From assembly GCA_021229015.1 (NCBI GenBank), contig CM037781.1, positions 33,645,525 to 33,709,524 of the forward strand: a stretch of 64,000 nt of DNA, given 5' to 3'. The stretch's first letter is position 1. Each line of letters opens with the position of its first letter. The notes under the pieces are model-generated. The model had not been told where the DNA came from, ran no database searches, and saw nothing but the letters and a program-made list of their open reading frames with translations. This DNA is from Solen grandis. Taxonomy: Eukaryota; Mollusca; Bivalvia; Adapedonta; Solenidae. Both the position numbers and the translations under genes were made by a program. Shown here in pieces: positions 44,111 through 56,590 of this stretch.

Positions 44111-47077
44111 TGTTTAAGCATTCCTTTGGGTTAAAGTAACAATGTTCATACACAGTAAAGATGTCAATTAAATCTTGCAATTTAATGGGGCTTATGTACA
44201 CTACCCCGAAATTTGTGAGGCCAACTCAAGTCTATTCAGGCAAGATAGTGAAAAAGTTGTATTTTGTGTTGTTTTGCATTTGAGCGTTGTTGCGGTGTCT
44301 CATATCTCTTCAATTGTGAAGTGCGTCCACCGATCCCTCAGTTGAAGAGGCCATCAGTTGGAGTGTTTTTGAATCATGTTGTGGTGTCCGTTATCTGTCC
44401 ACATTTTATGGTGGTGCTGTAACATGTCGGCAGTATTTGGCGGAATGTTGCTCGAACAGCGGCATAACCTGCTAATTTGTTCCCGTAGTCGCCGGAATAA
44501 ATGTGGATCAAAGATAAGTGTTATGATATAATTACTTTATAATTTTCAAAAAAAAACCTGTAATTCAGTCAACATATTTGTATAAAACTTTGAGAATAAG
44601 AAGTACATTGTATATGTTTCAGCTAGTTGTAAACTTAACAAACAATGGTGCATATTTCCTTCTGCGAGAATATCAATGTCTACCATTAAAAATCGTCAAA
44701 ATACTTATCCGGCGCTGTCTTACGTCATAATCTTTAAGTATGTAAAAAGTAAAGTTAGGTAGCTTCGCGTGAAAAGTTATTTAAAACAATATTTTTAGCC
44801 TTAATGTAAGAAGTCAAAACCTGAAACAAAGAGAAAAAGAAGATTCTTCTACCCCGGGTCCAGCACTTCTGGTGCGAACCATTACCAATATCTCTATATC
44901 AGGTTAAAAGTCATGATGTATCTACGTGGTACCACAGCAGCGTCGAAGACCCACGAGCGCTTATACCGTTCCTTCAGATGTAATATAGGCAGCCATGGGT
45001 CCCCGACGCTGTACCACAGGGGCTCGAAATTCAATGGAGCGAATCCTAACGTATAAGGGTAATATTAAAAATAGGAAAGAAGGACATTGTTGTGAGACCG
45101 CATTTTCGTTCTGTTTAAAATGAATGAAAAAACTCTAAACTTTTATTGTGACGGTTTTTTTATAATGATAAAATCGTTGTTTTAATCGCCAAATCGAGTT
45201 TGACCACTGCCGCGACTGGCTATATCTTTTTTCATTCGCAGTGAATAAAAAGGTAAAATTTCATTGGTCAATCAGAATATAAACAAAGCATTTCTTTCCC
45301 GCGGAAAAATGGATTAACAGTTTTCTTAAAAGGAATGTCTACCATGGCACTGGATATCAATTATAATGATGCATTTGTCATTTTTATCCAGGCTGCAATT
45401 ACACGAATAAATTTAAACCATTGAAAACTGAACCTTTTTTCCACTGCAAATGAAACCGGAAGTAGCCTGTCACAGAAGTTGGCAAGCTCGATAGGAATAG
45501 TTTTATCATTTATAAGAGTAAAAACAGCATGGGACCCTTCTAGGTTCTTTATTTTGAATGAACCACTTAGCACGAAATTGAGCTATTCAAAACCAGCCGA
45601 AAGCAGTGTCTTCCCTTTCTATTTTCAATGTTACCTTATACATATATGATTTGACCCATTCATCTTCGGGCCCTGTGCGTAGTGTCTTGTGACGTAGCAA
45701 ACAGTTCGTAACCTGTAACATATTGACTTGGCTGAGAAATATCCAAGTCCAGTGTGGAATTAGTTCTAAAGGTAAGCTTAAAGAGGACGTCTGGAACTGT
45801 TAAGCTGGTTTGAAGTTTGACCTGCCCTGAGGAATTAATGTAGGGCTAAAATTCACTGGCACTTTATCTCTCCGAGTTGTGATCACTCCTAGAAAACTAC
45901 AGTCAAGCTTGTCTTAAGCAGTCAGTCAGGAAAACAAGACAAAGTTACCGTTTAACAGAAGTGACCGCTAAATAAATGTGAAACATGTAACAAACAGCTA
46001 GTTTGGTTATATTAAAACTGGTCGCTAAATGCAGGTTTACCGCTTAATACATATTACCCCATCGTCGAATACCCACGGCCGATCGATGGATCATCTGCAG
46101 CCCGTGGGAAATTACGGCTAAATTTGGTCGTTTTAGGGTGTGTCAGATTGCGTCATTTCATTGGTCGCATCACGATTTTAAAACCAACCATAAATGCAGT
46201 TGTATTCAGCTGCTGGACGCAGTCTTTTATTTTATTGTTTTCACGACTTTCAAGGCTCCGCTCCTAAGAATGTTGCTTTTACCACTTTCCCGTTTGACTA
46301 TATGTGCCGAGATTTCAGGACTTTGGTTTCCTGAATGATACAGTGAGTCTTTTTCCAGCGTTATGCCGGCTTGTGTCTGTAATCAAAATGGAGTCTACAG
46401 ACCATTACTATGTCACAGGCTTTAAATTTTCTCATAGCCAAAGATTTTAAAAGAATAATGTTTTGGGGTTTTTTTTGTCTTTTTTTTTTTGGTCAATCTA
46501 ATCTTATATTGAAAGTCTTACTCAAATTGTGTGGGGGTATACCGGGTTTACGTATAAAAACTACTTTAAATTTCCCATTTTTTTTCTCATAAATTCTTTT
46601 ATGATATACCTAAGGAATGTATCAAACATTACAAACATTATAAAAACACAAGAAAAAAAACTTCATTAAATCTATATTCATTTATGTATGCAGAAAATAT
46701 CGTATTACAGTTTGACACTCCTATTCCTGATAAAGTGCATATTTTGCACTCAAATTTCTCAGAACAAGCTGTGTAATAAAACATTTCCTATTCACCCTAT
46801 AAAATCCTATACTTACAAAAATGGTTAGGCACCATTATTTGTTTGAGATGACAACTAGCTGAAATATATGCTTTGTATATACGAAATATTGATAAAGTAT
46901 TCCGACCGAATTACGTATTGCTGACGTATATATAGTTGTTAGATTTAGATATGTATCTTAATTTTGAGACCTATTACGGACCGAATGTTATAAATATCTG
47001 CAACATTTTGTAGTCTGTTGCACCATCTCGACGGTATACTTTATACGAATAATGTTTAATAGTGAGGCGGCTAAGCA
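44111..47077. other. no gene seen
   Basis: Mixed AT-rich sequence. A more GC-rich stretch at about 44850-45050 has two imperfect inverted copies of cagcgtcgaagaccca. No exon, RNA gene or transposon end could be supported. Confidence 0.4.
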
Positions 47078-47225
47078 TAAAATCGTGCACTTTCGGTTAA
47101 AAGCATGAAACTTGGCATACGCATAAAGCATTCCCTACTGATTATTTTTAGATATGGACCTAATTCAGCAGCGCCGCCTGGTGATTTTGGCAACCATTTT
47201 TCAAAATTACCACCAAAATGGCCGA
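47078..47225 (-). repeat. dispersed repeat, copy A of an inverted pair
   Basis: The reverse complement contains ggccattttg, ccatatctaaaaataatcag and ccaagtttcatgctttta, as does 49458-49600. Only about 140 bp is shared. Confidence 0.8.
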
Positions 47226-47393
47226 TTATTTCTTCAAATGCTTTTATCTTTGTAACTATATGTAGTAGACTCATAATCTTGGTGTCTAGATAAACATATT
47301 TCAGGCCAAGGAAGCCATTGAACGGATTCAAATGTTGATTTATAAAGTAATTTTGCTTTATGAATAAATTTTATAGCAGCTGGCCTTTTGTGT

Positions 47394-47412
47394 GGGGGGG
47401 GGGGGGGGGGGG
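47394..47412. repeat. poly-G run
   Basis: About 19 consecutive G bases. The length is likely unreliable in any assembly. Confidence 0.9.
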
Positions 47413-47572
47413 TGCGGTGCAAAATGACCACCGGCTATTAAGCGACCATGATCCTTGTATCTGTAGGTTTAAAATGGAATGTTATGTTTCCAAACTAACA
47501 TATAATAATCAATGCAGGAATTACAAACCCTGTAATGCACCCGTCACGGAAGCAACATATTGAAAGTAAATG

Positions 47573-47643
47573 GATTTGTAAATAATGAGGTAATGAGGCT
47601 TAAACATGGATTTGTAAATAATGGGGTAATGAGGCTTAAAAAA
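47573..47643. repeat. 36-bp tandem duplication
   Basis: ggatttgtaaataatgaggt and the following 16 bases occur twice in a row with one base changed (gaggt/ggggt). Confidence 0.9.
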
Positions 47644-47928
47644 ACTACTCGGAGACACAATTGTTTATGACAGTTTTCCTTCATTGAAAAATTGTATTAC
47701 CTTTTATTCCAAAAACTACTCTTATATGTATTGTGACAGAGGAAATAAATTATCCATACTGTTTCATCTTACTTAAACTTAAAGGTTGGATTGCAGAAGC
47801 TTTGATTTTTTATCTGTATAACCTAAAACCAATGACACCTTATGTTGATTCAAGAAACAACGTTATGATAAGCTCGTCTAATGGCACTGAGTATATTGTC
47901 ATACACTCAAAGTTATCCGTTATTGTTT

Positions 47929-48105
47929 GATACGAAGTATAATGCAAACATGTGACTGAACACTTATTGACGTTGATTCTAATTAAGCGATGACATGTGT
48001 TGATATAGTTGTTTTGTGTTGATACGAAGTAGTATGCAAACATATGACTGGACACTTACTGACATTAACTAGGCGTAACATGTGTTGATATAGTTATTTT
48101 AGCAA
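47929..48105. repeat. 92-bp imperfect tandem duplication
   Basis: gatacgaagta begins both units (47929 and 48021). Each carries atgcaaac, ggacactta-like and acatgtgttgatatagtt blocks. Several substitutions and one short deletion separate them. Confidence 0.88.
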
Positions 48106-49457
48106 GTGCCTCTCAGATTCATGATAACAATACAAACTATGTTTTGCTGGAAAAAAATATCGGTCATCTTTAGTTAGATCTTGAGTTAAATTGTTGTTTT
48201 CTTAAATATATATACAAATGTATCTGTTTTAAATTATGACTATTTTTTTAAAATGGGAATATCAAGAAAGAGCATGGATACGGGATTTATTCATTTTCAA
48301 TTTTTGCCGTTGTTGTATTGAATCATATCTAAGATGTCTATATAATGTATATATCATACACACAACAAGCGAATCTTGGATTGAAATTAAAAAATAATGG
48401 GATGCTGCCATAATTTTTTTATTTATTACAATGATAATTCCCCCTCCTGTGAGTCACAATAAAAAATCTTAAAAAACAATGTTAACTTAGATAACATAAG
48501 TTCCGAGTTAAATGTGGTTTTTTAACTTAAATATTTTTGTCAAAAATACGTTTGTTGTAGAGAACTATCTCAAAGAGTTTCCATACTACGAAAATGTTTG
48601 ATACATGATGCAATCCAATTTTGAATTGAATATTAAGTAATATTAGTAGTTATAAAGACAATATGCTTGCTTTTGTAATTATGATATATTGATAACAAAG
48701 CTTAATTGAGATAATAATGATAAACATCATATTTATTTTAAATTGCAATTAAGTGTAGTTAAACAAATTTAAAATACATAACAAAATTACACTAATATAA
48801 TTAATTGAGGAATTTTTCTTTACATGTAAAACAGTTTTATGGCTCTTCTGAAAAGTTGTGTGTTTAAGTTTACGATATGTTGTACACGGTGCAACGATAT
48901 ACTACGAACCGCCTACAAAATAGGGATGTTTGGGTGTTTGGGGTAATCACTTCAAAAAGGGCCCAATTTTTATTGTTACCAAGTCTTGCAAACTGAGACC
49001 GAGAATGGCACCAAAGTGATGGTTCAATGAAAGCAAACTGGACCACTATTGGTCAGGCACAATATTCATATTATGAACTGATACACTGCCGTAAGGCATA
49101 TAGGGGTTTGTGCAAATGTATCAAGGCAACCCTTCTGTGCACGACACTATGTCGTTGTGAAAGAAATAACTTGTCAGGAGTGAAAATAAATTTGTAGATT
49201 TGATAGTGATATGCCTCAATCCATGTCACTTATGTGTGATGAACAATAAGCATCGGATGTCATATGTATGAAAGCCTTTTAGTAAGTATACAATGCTTTT
49301 ATACAATAACTTGTGATGCGGCTCGCATTGGGCGTGTATCGTAATAACTAAACACTGTTAATGTAGTTCCTTAAATAGTATATTTCTTTATTTCGTAACA
49401 CATACATATGTGGGTTAATTGGCATATTGTAAACAGATGTTAATATTGTTACCACTG
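48106..49457. other. no gene seen
   Basis: AT-rich interval between the two inverted repeat copies. It holds no transposase-like frame. Confidence 0.4.
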
Positions 49458-49600
49458 ACAATGGCGGCCATTTTGAAAATAGCAAGTACGGCCACCAGCG
49501 GGAGCTGCTCACTTGGGTTCATATCTAAAAATAATCAGTAGGAGATGTCTTGTATTTGTGCCAGGTTTCATGCTTTTAACCCAAGTGCAAGATTCTACAA
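49458..49600 (+). repeat. dispersed repeat, copy B of an inverted pair
   Basis: Inverted relative of 47078-47225. The two could be ends of one element of about 2.5 kb or independent insertions. Confidence 0.8.
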
Positions 49601-52600
49601 AACTATGGCCCTTAAAAGCCCATTTTAATCCGTTGATTCTAATAGAAGGGACATTCTACATAATACATGCAGCTACATTTTTTAATCCTCATAAACAGCG
49701 ATTATCTTTTTTTTTAATCTTTTTTTACTAACACATTTTTTCATCATTATCAGGTGACATTAAAAATATGCTTTTCGGTATTCAGATCGTTTGTTCTTTT
49801 GTTCAGAATGTTCACTGTTTTTTAATATGCATTTAATAAGTTCGTATTTTATACTTCAAGATTATTTTCGTTGATATGTCTTTATTACGATAATTGCAAT
49901 TAAATGGCATCGTCCTCACCATAAGTTTAACGTTATTGCCTGTCAGATTTGAAATTTAAATTGACCTCTGTTTTCATACATTACAGGTATGAATTAATTC
50001 GGCTATTGATGGCCGATTCATTATGCATACAACAAAGTAGCTTCCAAACATTTTTGTTGATGAGCAGATAAATTCATTCATGATAAAATAAAGGTTAAGT
50101 TAAATGTCAAATTTGAACAGCAATTTTAATTTTAGGGAACCAGTATGAATTTTAAATAAATATTTCAGTACAGGAGTAAATACCCTTTTCGGGCCTCCTA
50201 AATTATCCAGTTGGTTTGTAGGCTGGTTATTAACAAAGGCAGACATATTAAATAACATAACGGCGATATGTTCCACAGTCATCCTTCATCTGTTAAATAG
50301 GATTGCAATCGGAGCAGCTATGTCATCAACGATACTATTTTACAGTTAAGAGAAATGCGGCTGAAGAGTTTCGATTTAGATAACTTTACATCATAAAAAA
50401 ACAGCTGGTGTTTACTAAAATAAGAGAAACATGATAGCTCTGCATACAGTGATAACGGCTGCAACAGCTGAACATATCAGGCGACGGTGACTTGTTTAGA
50501 CCACTCCAAAATCCTCTCCAGCATGCGATAATTACCAGCTTCATATTCAATCGTTTCATAAAATAGCGTAGATGTATACATTTTACTTATCCAATCCATA
50601 TTCAATAAATAACGAATGTTTTATAAAGGCTGTTTGCAAGAGAGAAAGAGAGGAAGAGATGTTAGATAAACACCAAATACATAATACACACAATATATGA
50701 AAATAGATCTTGTCGTCTTAATTCTTGCAATTATCTCCGCGCTTTTTGAAAAATCATCGCATTGTTGCCTGTCCAAAAATATCATGTTTTCAATCATCGC
50801 TCGGTTTTAGCATTGATGATTCTTGAATTCGCATACTCTTCTTAAATTTCGCCTATCAAGAAACTAGAGAGCCTCTCTCTTTCGATTCTGGCTTAGTAAG
50901 ATTTTGTAAAGCCTCTCATACCACTGTTGTCACGTTTTGCAGAGTATCATTTTGGCGAAGTAGTATCTAATGATTCCATTTCACTTTATTTTATGCTTAT
51001 AGCTATTTTCCGTTCAGCTGTAAAAGCGAGAAATATGCATGTATTAACTTTCGTTTTTCTTAAAGGTACTTATAGGTAGCGAATGTTACAAAACCTGTTC
51101 TTGTGTTGAAGATCACCATCACATGGACACTATTTCAGACGCATAGGAAGGCCCTGAATTCCTAAGGAGAACGGCATGATAATCTGAATGACTCTGTCAG
51201 GGATTCGAAACCATTTCGGTAAGAGGCTAAAAGAAATATGTCAGCGGGAGTCGGTTGACCGATTTACTGATTTATTATCCTGCAGACTTTCGCCGATGCC
51301 ATAACTACGGCGAATCCCCTCTATCTTCAAAAAATCTACTGCGATTTTTGAAAAATGAAATAATCACGCGATAACTATCGTATTGTCGAAGACACAAGAG
51401 GCGGAGATGTTAAGTGACCGGAACGGGGCTCCGTAGTGTGTAATTTATAGATACGATTGTATAATGTGGACATCGCATCTCATTAAAAATCTGACTTTAC
51501 GAAATTGAATATCAGAGCAGTTTATTGCATATAAACTCATAAAGCCCCATGAGTGAAACAGTTATTCAACAATATGGCTTATTTTCAACAGTGTTACCCA
51601 TTTTTCAAATCAAGTAAGTATACTTTATTTAGAATTATTAACGTGTACGAAAAATTGTAATTAATTATATTTAAAAAAATTAGAAAAGAAACACACCTTT
51701 TAATTATAAGCATTTATACAAATTTCTCTTTTCCCCATGATCACGTAATACTATGTTTAAGTGATTTAATTTATTTTTATTTTTGCAAAGATAAAGAGTC
51801 AAATAAATGCATTTTTTTAGTTTTAGGTGTTGATTAATTCCAAATTACTCTCATTTTGAATGTAAGAGGATAATCAAATAGTCACCTTCGATTTTGAAAA
51901 AATATTCGATATATGTAAATCTTGCTTTAGGTACTATACATGTTTAATATTTTAAGCATAAAAGTAAGCAAATCTACCATAATTAGTGATTACTTATGCA
52001 CTTGTCTATTTATATCTATAAAACAATTTAACAACATAAATGTTCATTTATAATTATTGTCCAGCAGCATATATCTGTCTAGAATAATCAGGCTCCGGAT
52101 GACTGAAATACAGTCAGTGGGACATTATACGAAGCTGACATTTCTTTTTCTTTTTTGCGTTTCGTAAAAACTGTGAATTTTTATTGTAGAGAAACTCAGT
52201 GTGGTGGTTTTAAGTGTCACATCCATACTTGGGTTTTGTTTGCAGCAGAATATGCAATCCTCCATAAGTCTTAGTGTAAGTATTTCTAAATATTCATTTA
52301 AAGTTTTTAGACATGCAATACAATCATATAAAAGGTCGTCTAATATCAGGATTCAAGGAAAAATAAACCTCAGCTAACGCAAAGTAATAACTAATAGTGA
52401 GGGGCGTATTTCATCTATTTTTTTCCTATAAACATAACCTAAAAAACCCTTAATATTTTATTTCCTGACAATTATTTCATACATTGTCATTTTCATTGTA
52501 ACCTTACTCATTACATAAGTACTAGATCCGGAATTTTTCCAACTTAACCTATAAGTAATAATTTAAAACTAACACACATAAATCCTGCATTCTTTGTGAC

Positions 52601-52682
52601 GCCTAGGTTAAAATGGTTGATTAACTATTCCTTAGTCCTCGCTGTGAGGTCCGAGTCGCTCAGATACATTCATTTTAGTAGA
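49601..52682. other. no gene seen
   Basis: AT-rich spacer. A degenerate SINE scrap may lie at about 51160-51220 (minus-strand B-box-like ggtttcgaatccctg), and a SINE-like tail at about 52090-52125. No exon recognised. Confidence 0.4.
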
Positions 52683-52845
52683 TCGGAAAAGTTGGCCACT
52701 AGTAACCAGCTACTAGTAGCTGGTTACTTCTCGAAAGTAAAGTTAGTTACTAGTAGCTGGTTACTTCTCGGTGGAAAAGTTGGCTACAAGTAGCCAGATA
52801 CTAGTAACTGGTTACTTATAAAGGGAAAAGGTAGCTACTAGTAGC
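52683..52845. repeat. palindromic minisatellite, ctactagtagctggttact-type unit
   Basis: Three to four units of about 50 bp. Each centres on the palindrome agctactagtagct, with ggttactt on one side and its complement on the other in the first unit. It lies immediately left of the giant palindrome. Confidence 0.88.
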
Positions 52846-52984
52846 TAGCAACCGGGGAATTTTATTGATATTATTCGCAATTAAAAGCATTAAGTGAAAG
52901 AGAAATCCTAAACTATGAACATATTCACGATTCTGATAGATTTAAGGTCCAAAAAGTAAAAAATCACTTATCTGTCGTAACTAA

Positions 52985-55640
52985 ATTTCATTTATATTTT
53001 TGTCGCAGGAAAAAGTAGCTTGGTGTTTCTTTTTCATGAAATCATAAACTATGAATATATTCATAATTGTCATGGTAACTTCACGAGAATTTATATTAAA
53101 TTTTATTTAATATCACTAAAGAGCTCACCAACCACCGGTACATTTTGTTTGGACTATCAATATTGTTCTAAATGTTTTCGCCAAAATAAATAAAGCTGGG
53201 TGTTTATTTTTCACATATTCTTAAACTATAGATATATTCGTAATTGATATGGTATTCCCCTCCAGGAAATACCAAACTTCAGTTAATATCTTCAAAGAGC
53301 TCGCCAGCTACCGGTATATTTTGATTGGACTATCAATATTTTTATCAATGTTTTCGGTGAAAAAACAAGCGGCTGGGTGTTTATCTTTCATATATATCTA
53401 AACTTTGGATATATTCATAATTGTCATGGTATTCCCCTCCAGAAAATACCAAACTTCACTTAATATCTTCAAAGAGCTCGCCAGCTACCGGTATCTTTTG
53501 ATTGGACTAACAATATTTTTATCAATGTTTTCGGCGAAAAAACAAGTAGCTGGGTGTTTATCTTTCATATATTTATAAACATTGACTATATTCATAATTG
53601 TCATGGTATTCTCTTCCAGAAAATACCAAACTTCATTTAATTTCTTCATAGAGGTCACCAGCTACTGGTATATTTTGATTGGTCTATCAGTATTGTTTTC
53701 AATATTTTCCAAAAAAAAAATTTTGCATATATTCATAAACAATGGATATATTCATAATTGTCATGGTATTTCCAACCAGGAAATACCAAACATCATTTAA
53801 TATCTTCTAAGCGTTCACAAGCTACCGGTAAATTTTGATTGGACTATCAATATTAAGCTCAATGTTTTCGCTGAAAAAACAAGTAGCTGGGTGTATATTT
53901 TTCATATATTCATAAACTTTGGATATATTCGTAATTATAATGGTATTCCTCACCAGAAAATACCAAACTTCATTTAATAACTTCAAAGAGGTCGCCAGCT
54001 ACCGGTACATTATGATTGGACTACCAATATTTTCCTGAATGTTTTTGCCTAAAAAACAAGTAGCTGGGTGTTTATTTTTCATATATTCATAAACTATGGA
54101 TATATTCATAATTGTCATGGTATTCCCTTCCAGAAAATATCATACTTTATTTAATATCTTCAAAGAGTCCGCCAGCTACCGTTACATTTTGATTGGACTA
54201 TCAATTTTGTTCTCAATGTTTAAGCCGAAAAAACAAGTAGCTGGGTGGTTATTTTTTTATGTTCATAAACTATGGATTTATTCTTTATTGTCATAGTATT
54301 TCCCACTAGAAAATACCAAACTTCATTTAATATCTTCAAAGAGGTCGCCAGCTACCGGTACATTTAGATTGGACTGTCAATAGTTTTTTCAATATTTTCG
54401 CCAAAAGAACAAGTAGCTTGGTGTTTATTTTTCATATATTCATTAACTATGGATATATTCATATTTGTCACGGTATTCCCCATCAGAAAATACCAAACGT
54501 AATATAATATCTTGAAAGAGCTCGTCAGCTACCGTTACATTTTGATTGGACTACCAATATTGTTCTCAATGTTTTTGCCGAAAAAACAAGTAGCTGGGTG
54601 GTTATTTTTTGTATATTCATAAACTATGGATTTATTCCTTATTGCCATGGTATTCCCCACTAGAAAATACCAAACTTCATTTAATACCTTCAAAGAGTTT
54701 GCCAGCTACCGGTACATTTTGATTGGACTATCATTTTCTTTCTCACCGTTTTCGCCGAAAAAAAACAACAACAACAAGTAGCTTGTTGTTTATTTTTCAC
54801 GTATTCTTAAACTATGGATATATTCATAATTGTCATGGTATTCCTCATCAGAAAATACCAAACTTCATTTTATATCTTCAAAGAGCTCGCCAGCTACTTG
54901 TACATTTTGATTGGGCTATTAATACTATCATTTTCTTTCTCACCGTTTTTGCCGAACAAAACAAGTGATTGAGTGTTTATTTTTCATAAATTCATAAACT
55001 ACGAATATATTCATAATTGCCATATTATACCCGACCAGAAAATACCAAACTTCATTTAATATCTTCAAGGAGCTCGCCAGCTACCGGTACATCTTGATTG
55101 GACTGTCAATAGTTTTTTCAATATTTTCGCCGAAAAAAAACAAGGAGCTTGGAGTTTATCGTTTATATTTTCATAAACTATGGATATATTCGCAATTGTC
55201 CTGGTATTCCTCACCAGAAAATACCAAACTTCATTTAATATCTTCAAAGAGGTCGCCAGCTACCGGTATATTTTGATTGGACTGTCAATAGTTTTTTCAA
55301 TATTTTCGCCGAAAAAAAACAAGTAGCTGGGTGTTTATTTTTCATATATTCATTCCAACCAGAAAATACCAAACATCATTTTATATCTTCTAAGCGTTCA
55401 CAAGCTACCGGTGAATTTTGATTGGACTATCAATATTTTCCTGAATGTTTTCGCCTAAAAAACAAGTAGCTGGGTGTTTATTTTTCATATATTCATAAAC
55501 TATGGATATATTCATAATTACCATGGTATTCCCCAACAGAAAATACCAAACTTTATTTAAGACCTTGAAAGGGGCCTCCAGCTACTGTTACCTTTCTTTT
55601 AGCCTATCTTTTTTTTTTTCTAAATGTTTTCGCCGAAGAA
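52985..55640 (+). repeat. left arm: about 15 tandem units of about 177 bp
   Basis: Each unit carries aacaagtagctgggtgttta, ggatatattcataattgtca, gaaaataccaaacttcattt and gctaccggtacattttgatt. The last motif recurs near 53132, 53308, 53484, 53661, 53820, 53998, 54176, 54353, 54531, 54709, 54893, 55082, 55261, 55407 and 55581. Small ORFs here are repeat translations. Confidence 0.95.
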
Positions 55641-56122
55641 ATGCAGATACATGTATGCATTAAGGAAATATATTTCCGTCTTTATTTTCATGATTTTGGT
55701 TTCATTACGGTGTGACATTACGGTAATTTCTCAAAAATTGACTGCCGACATTTTATTTTTATATTTCGACCTGAAGAAAAGGCGGTGTCAAATTGTAATT
55801 TAGTACCTTCAACAAATAAACAAATACAAAAGATAATAAAACATATAATTAGAATGAAATTAATTCGTACCTGTGATTAATTTATGTTGAATTAAGCCTG
55901 TATTACAACAACACCAACCATCTTGTTCAGGTCTAAAAGTAATGCTTCGTAAATATAGGCTCATGAGTGTACATATTTAACCCCGTGTATCACAATGCTC
56001 TCTGCTGATGATATTTATTTGCGCTGATCCTTTGAATTAGTCAATTTCTTATAATAAGTCAATCTCCTAACAAACTTATTTACCAGAACACAGTTAGTAG
56101 AAAATTATATAAAGTTAGAGCC

Positions 56123-56163
<41 letters not shown>

Positions 56164-56504
56164 GCTCTAACTAAATATATATAACTGAACTTTTCACCGC
56201 CGCGAACAATATGTATTTTGCTCTGTTATGAAAAAGTAAATGACAAAAACGCTTATTTACAAAAGTAATACGCATATACACTGCAATTGAAAGATGATAT
56301 CTCAGATATTTATGACATGTATATAACTACATTTTAATTATAAGACTAGCTAGCATCCCAAGTCAAAATTTAACACCAGTGTCTATCCCTATCTCCCATT
56401 ACTAAACATATGACTCACCGCGGACCACAGCCATAAATTGGTTCTTGGCGACAGGTACAGTGGTGCTAACGTATCAGTTGTCAAAAAATACGATTGGAAT
56501 ACGA

Positions 56505-56590
56505 TAGAAATACGGACGATATACGATATGCGATATACGATCTGCGATATGCGACGATGCGGTCGATTTACCTTTACGATTCGTTACGAT
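56505..56590 (+). repeat. cgatatacgat-rich block, copy 1
   Basis: Dense in cgatatacgat and cgatatgcg words, closing with gttacgatgcgat. It resembles 59705-59815 in the same direction. Confidence 0.8.
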
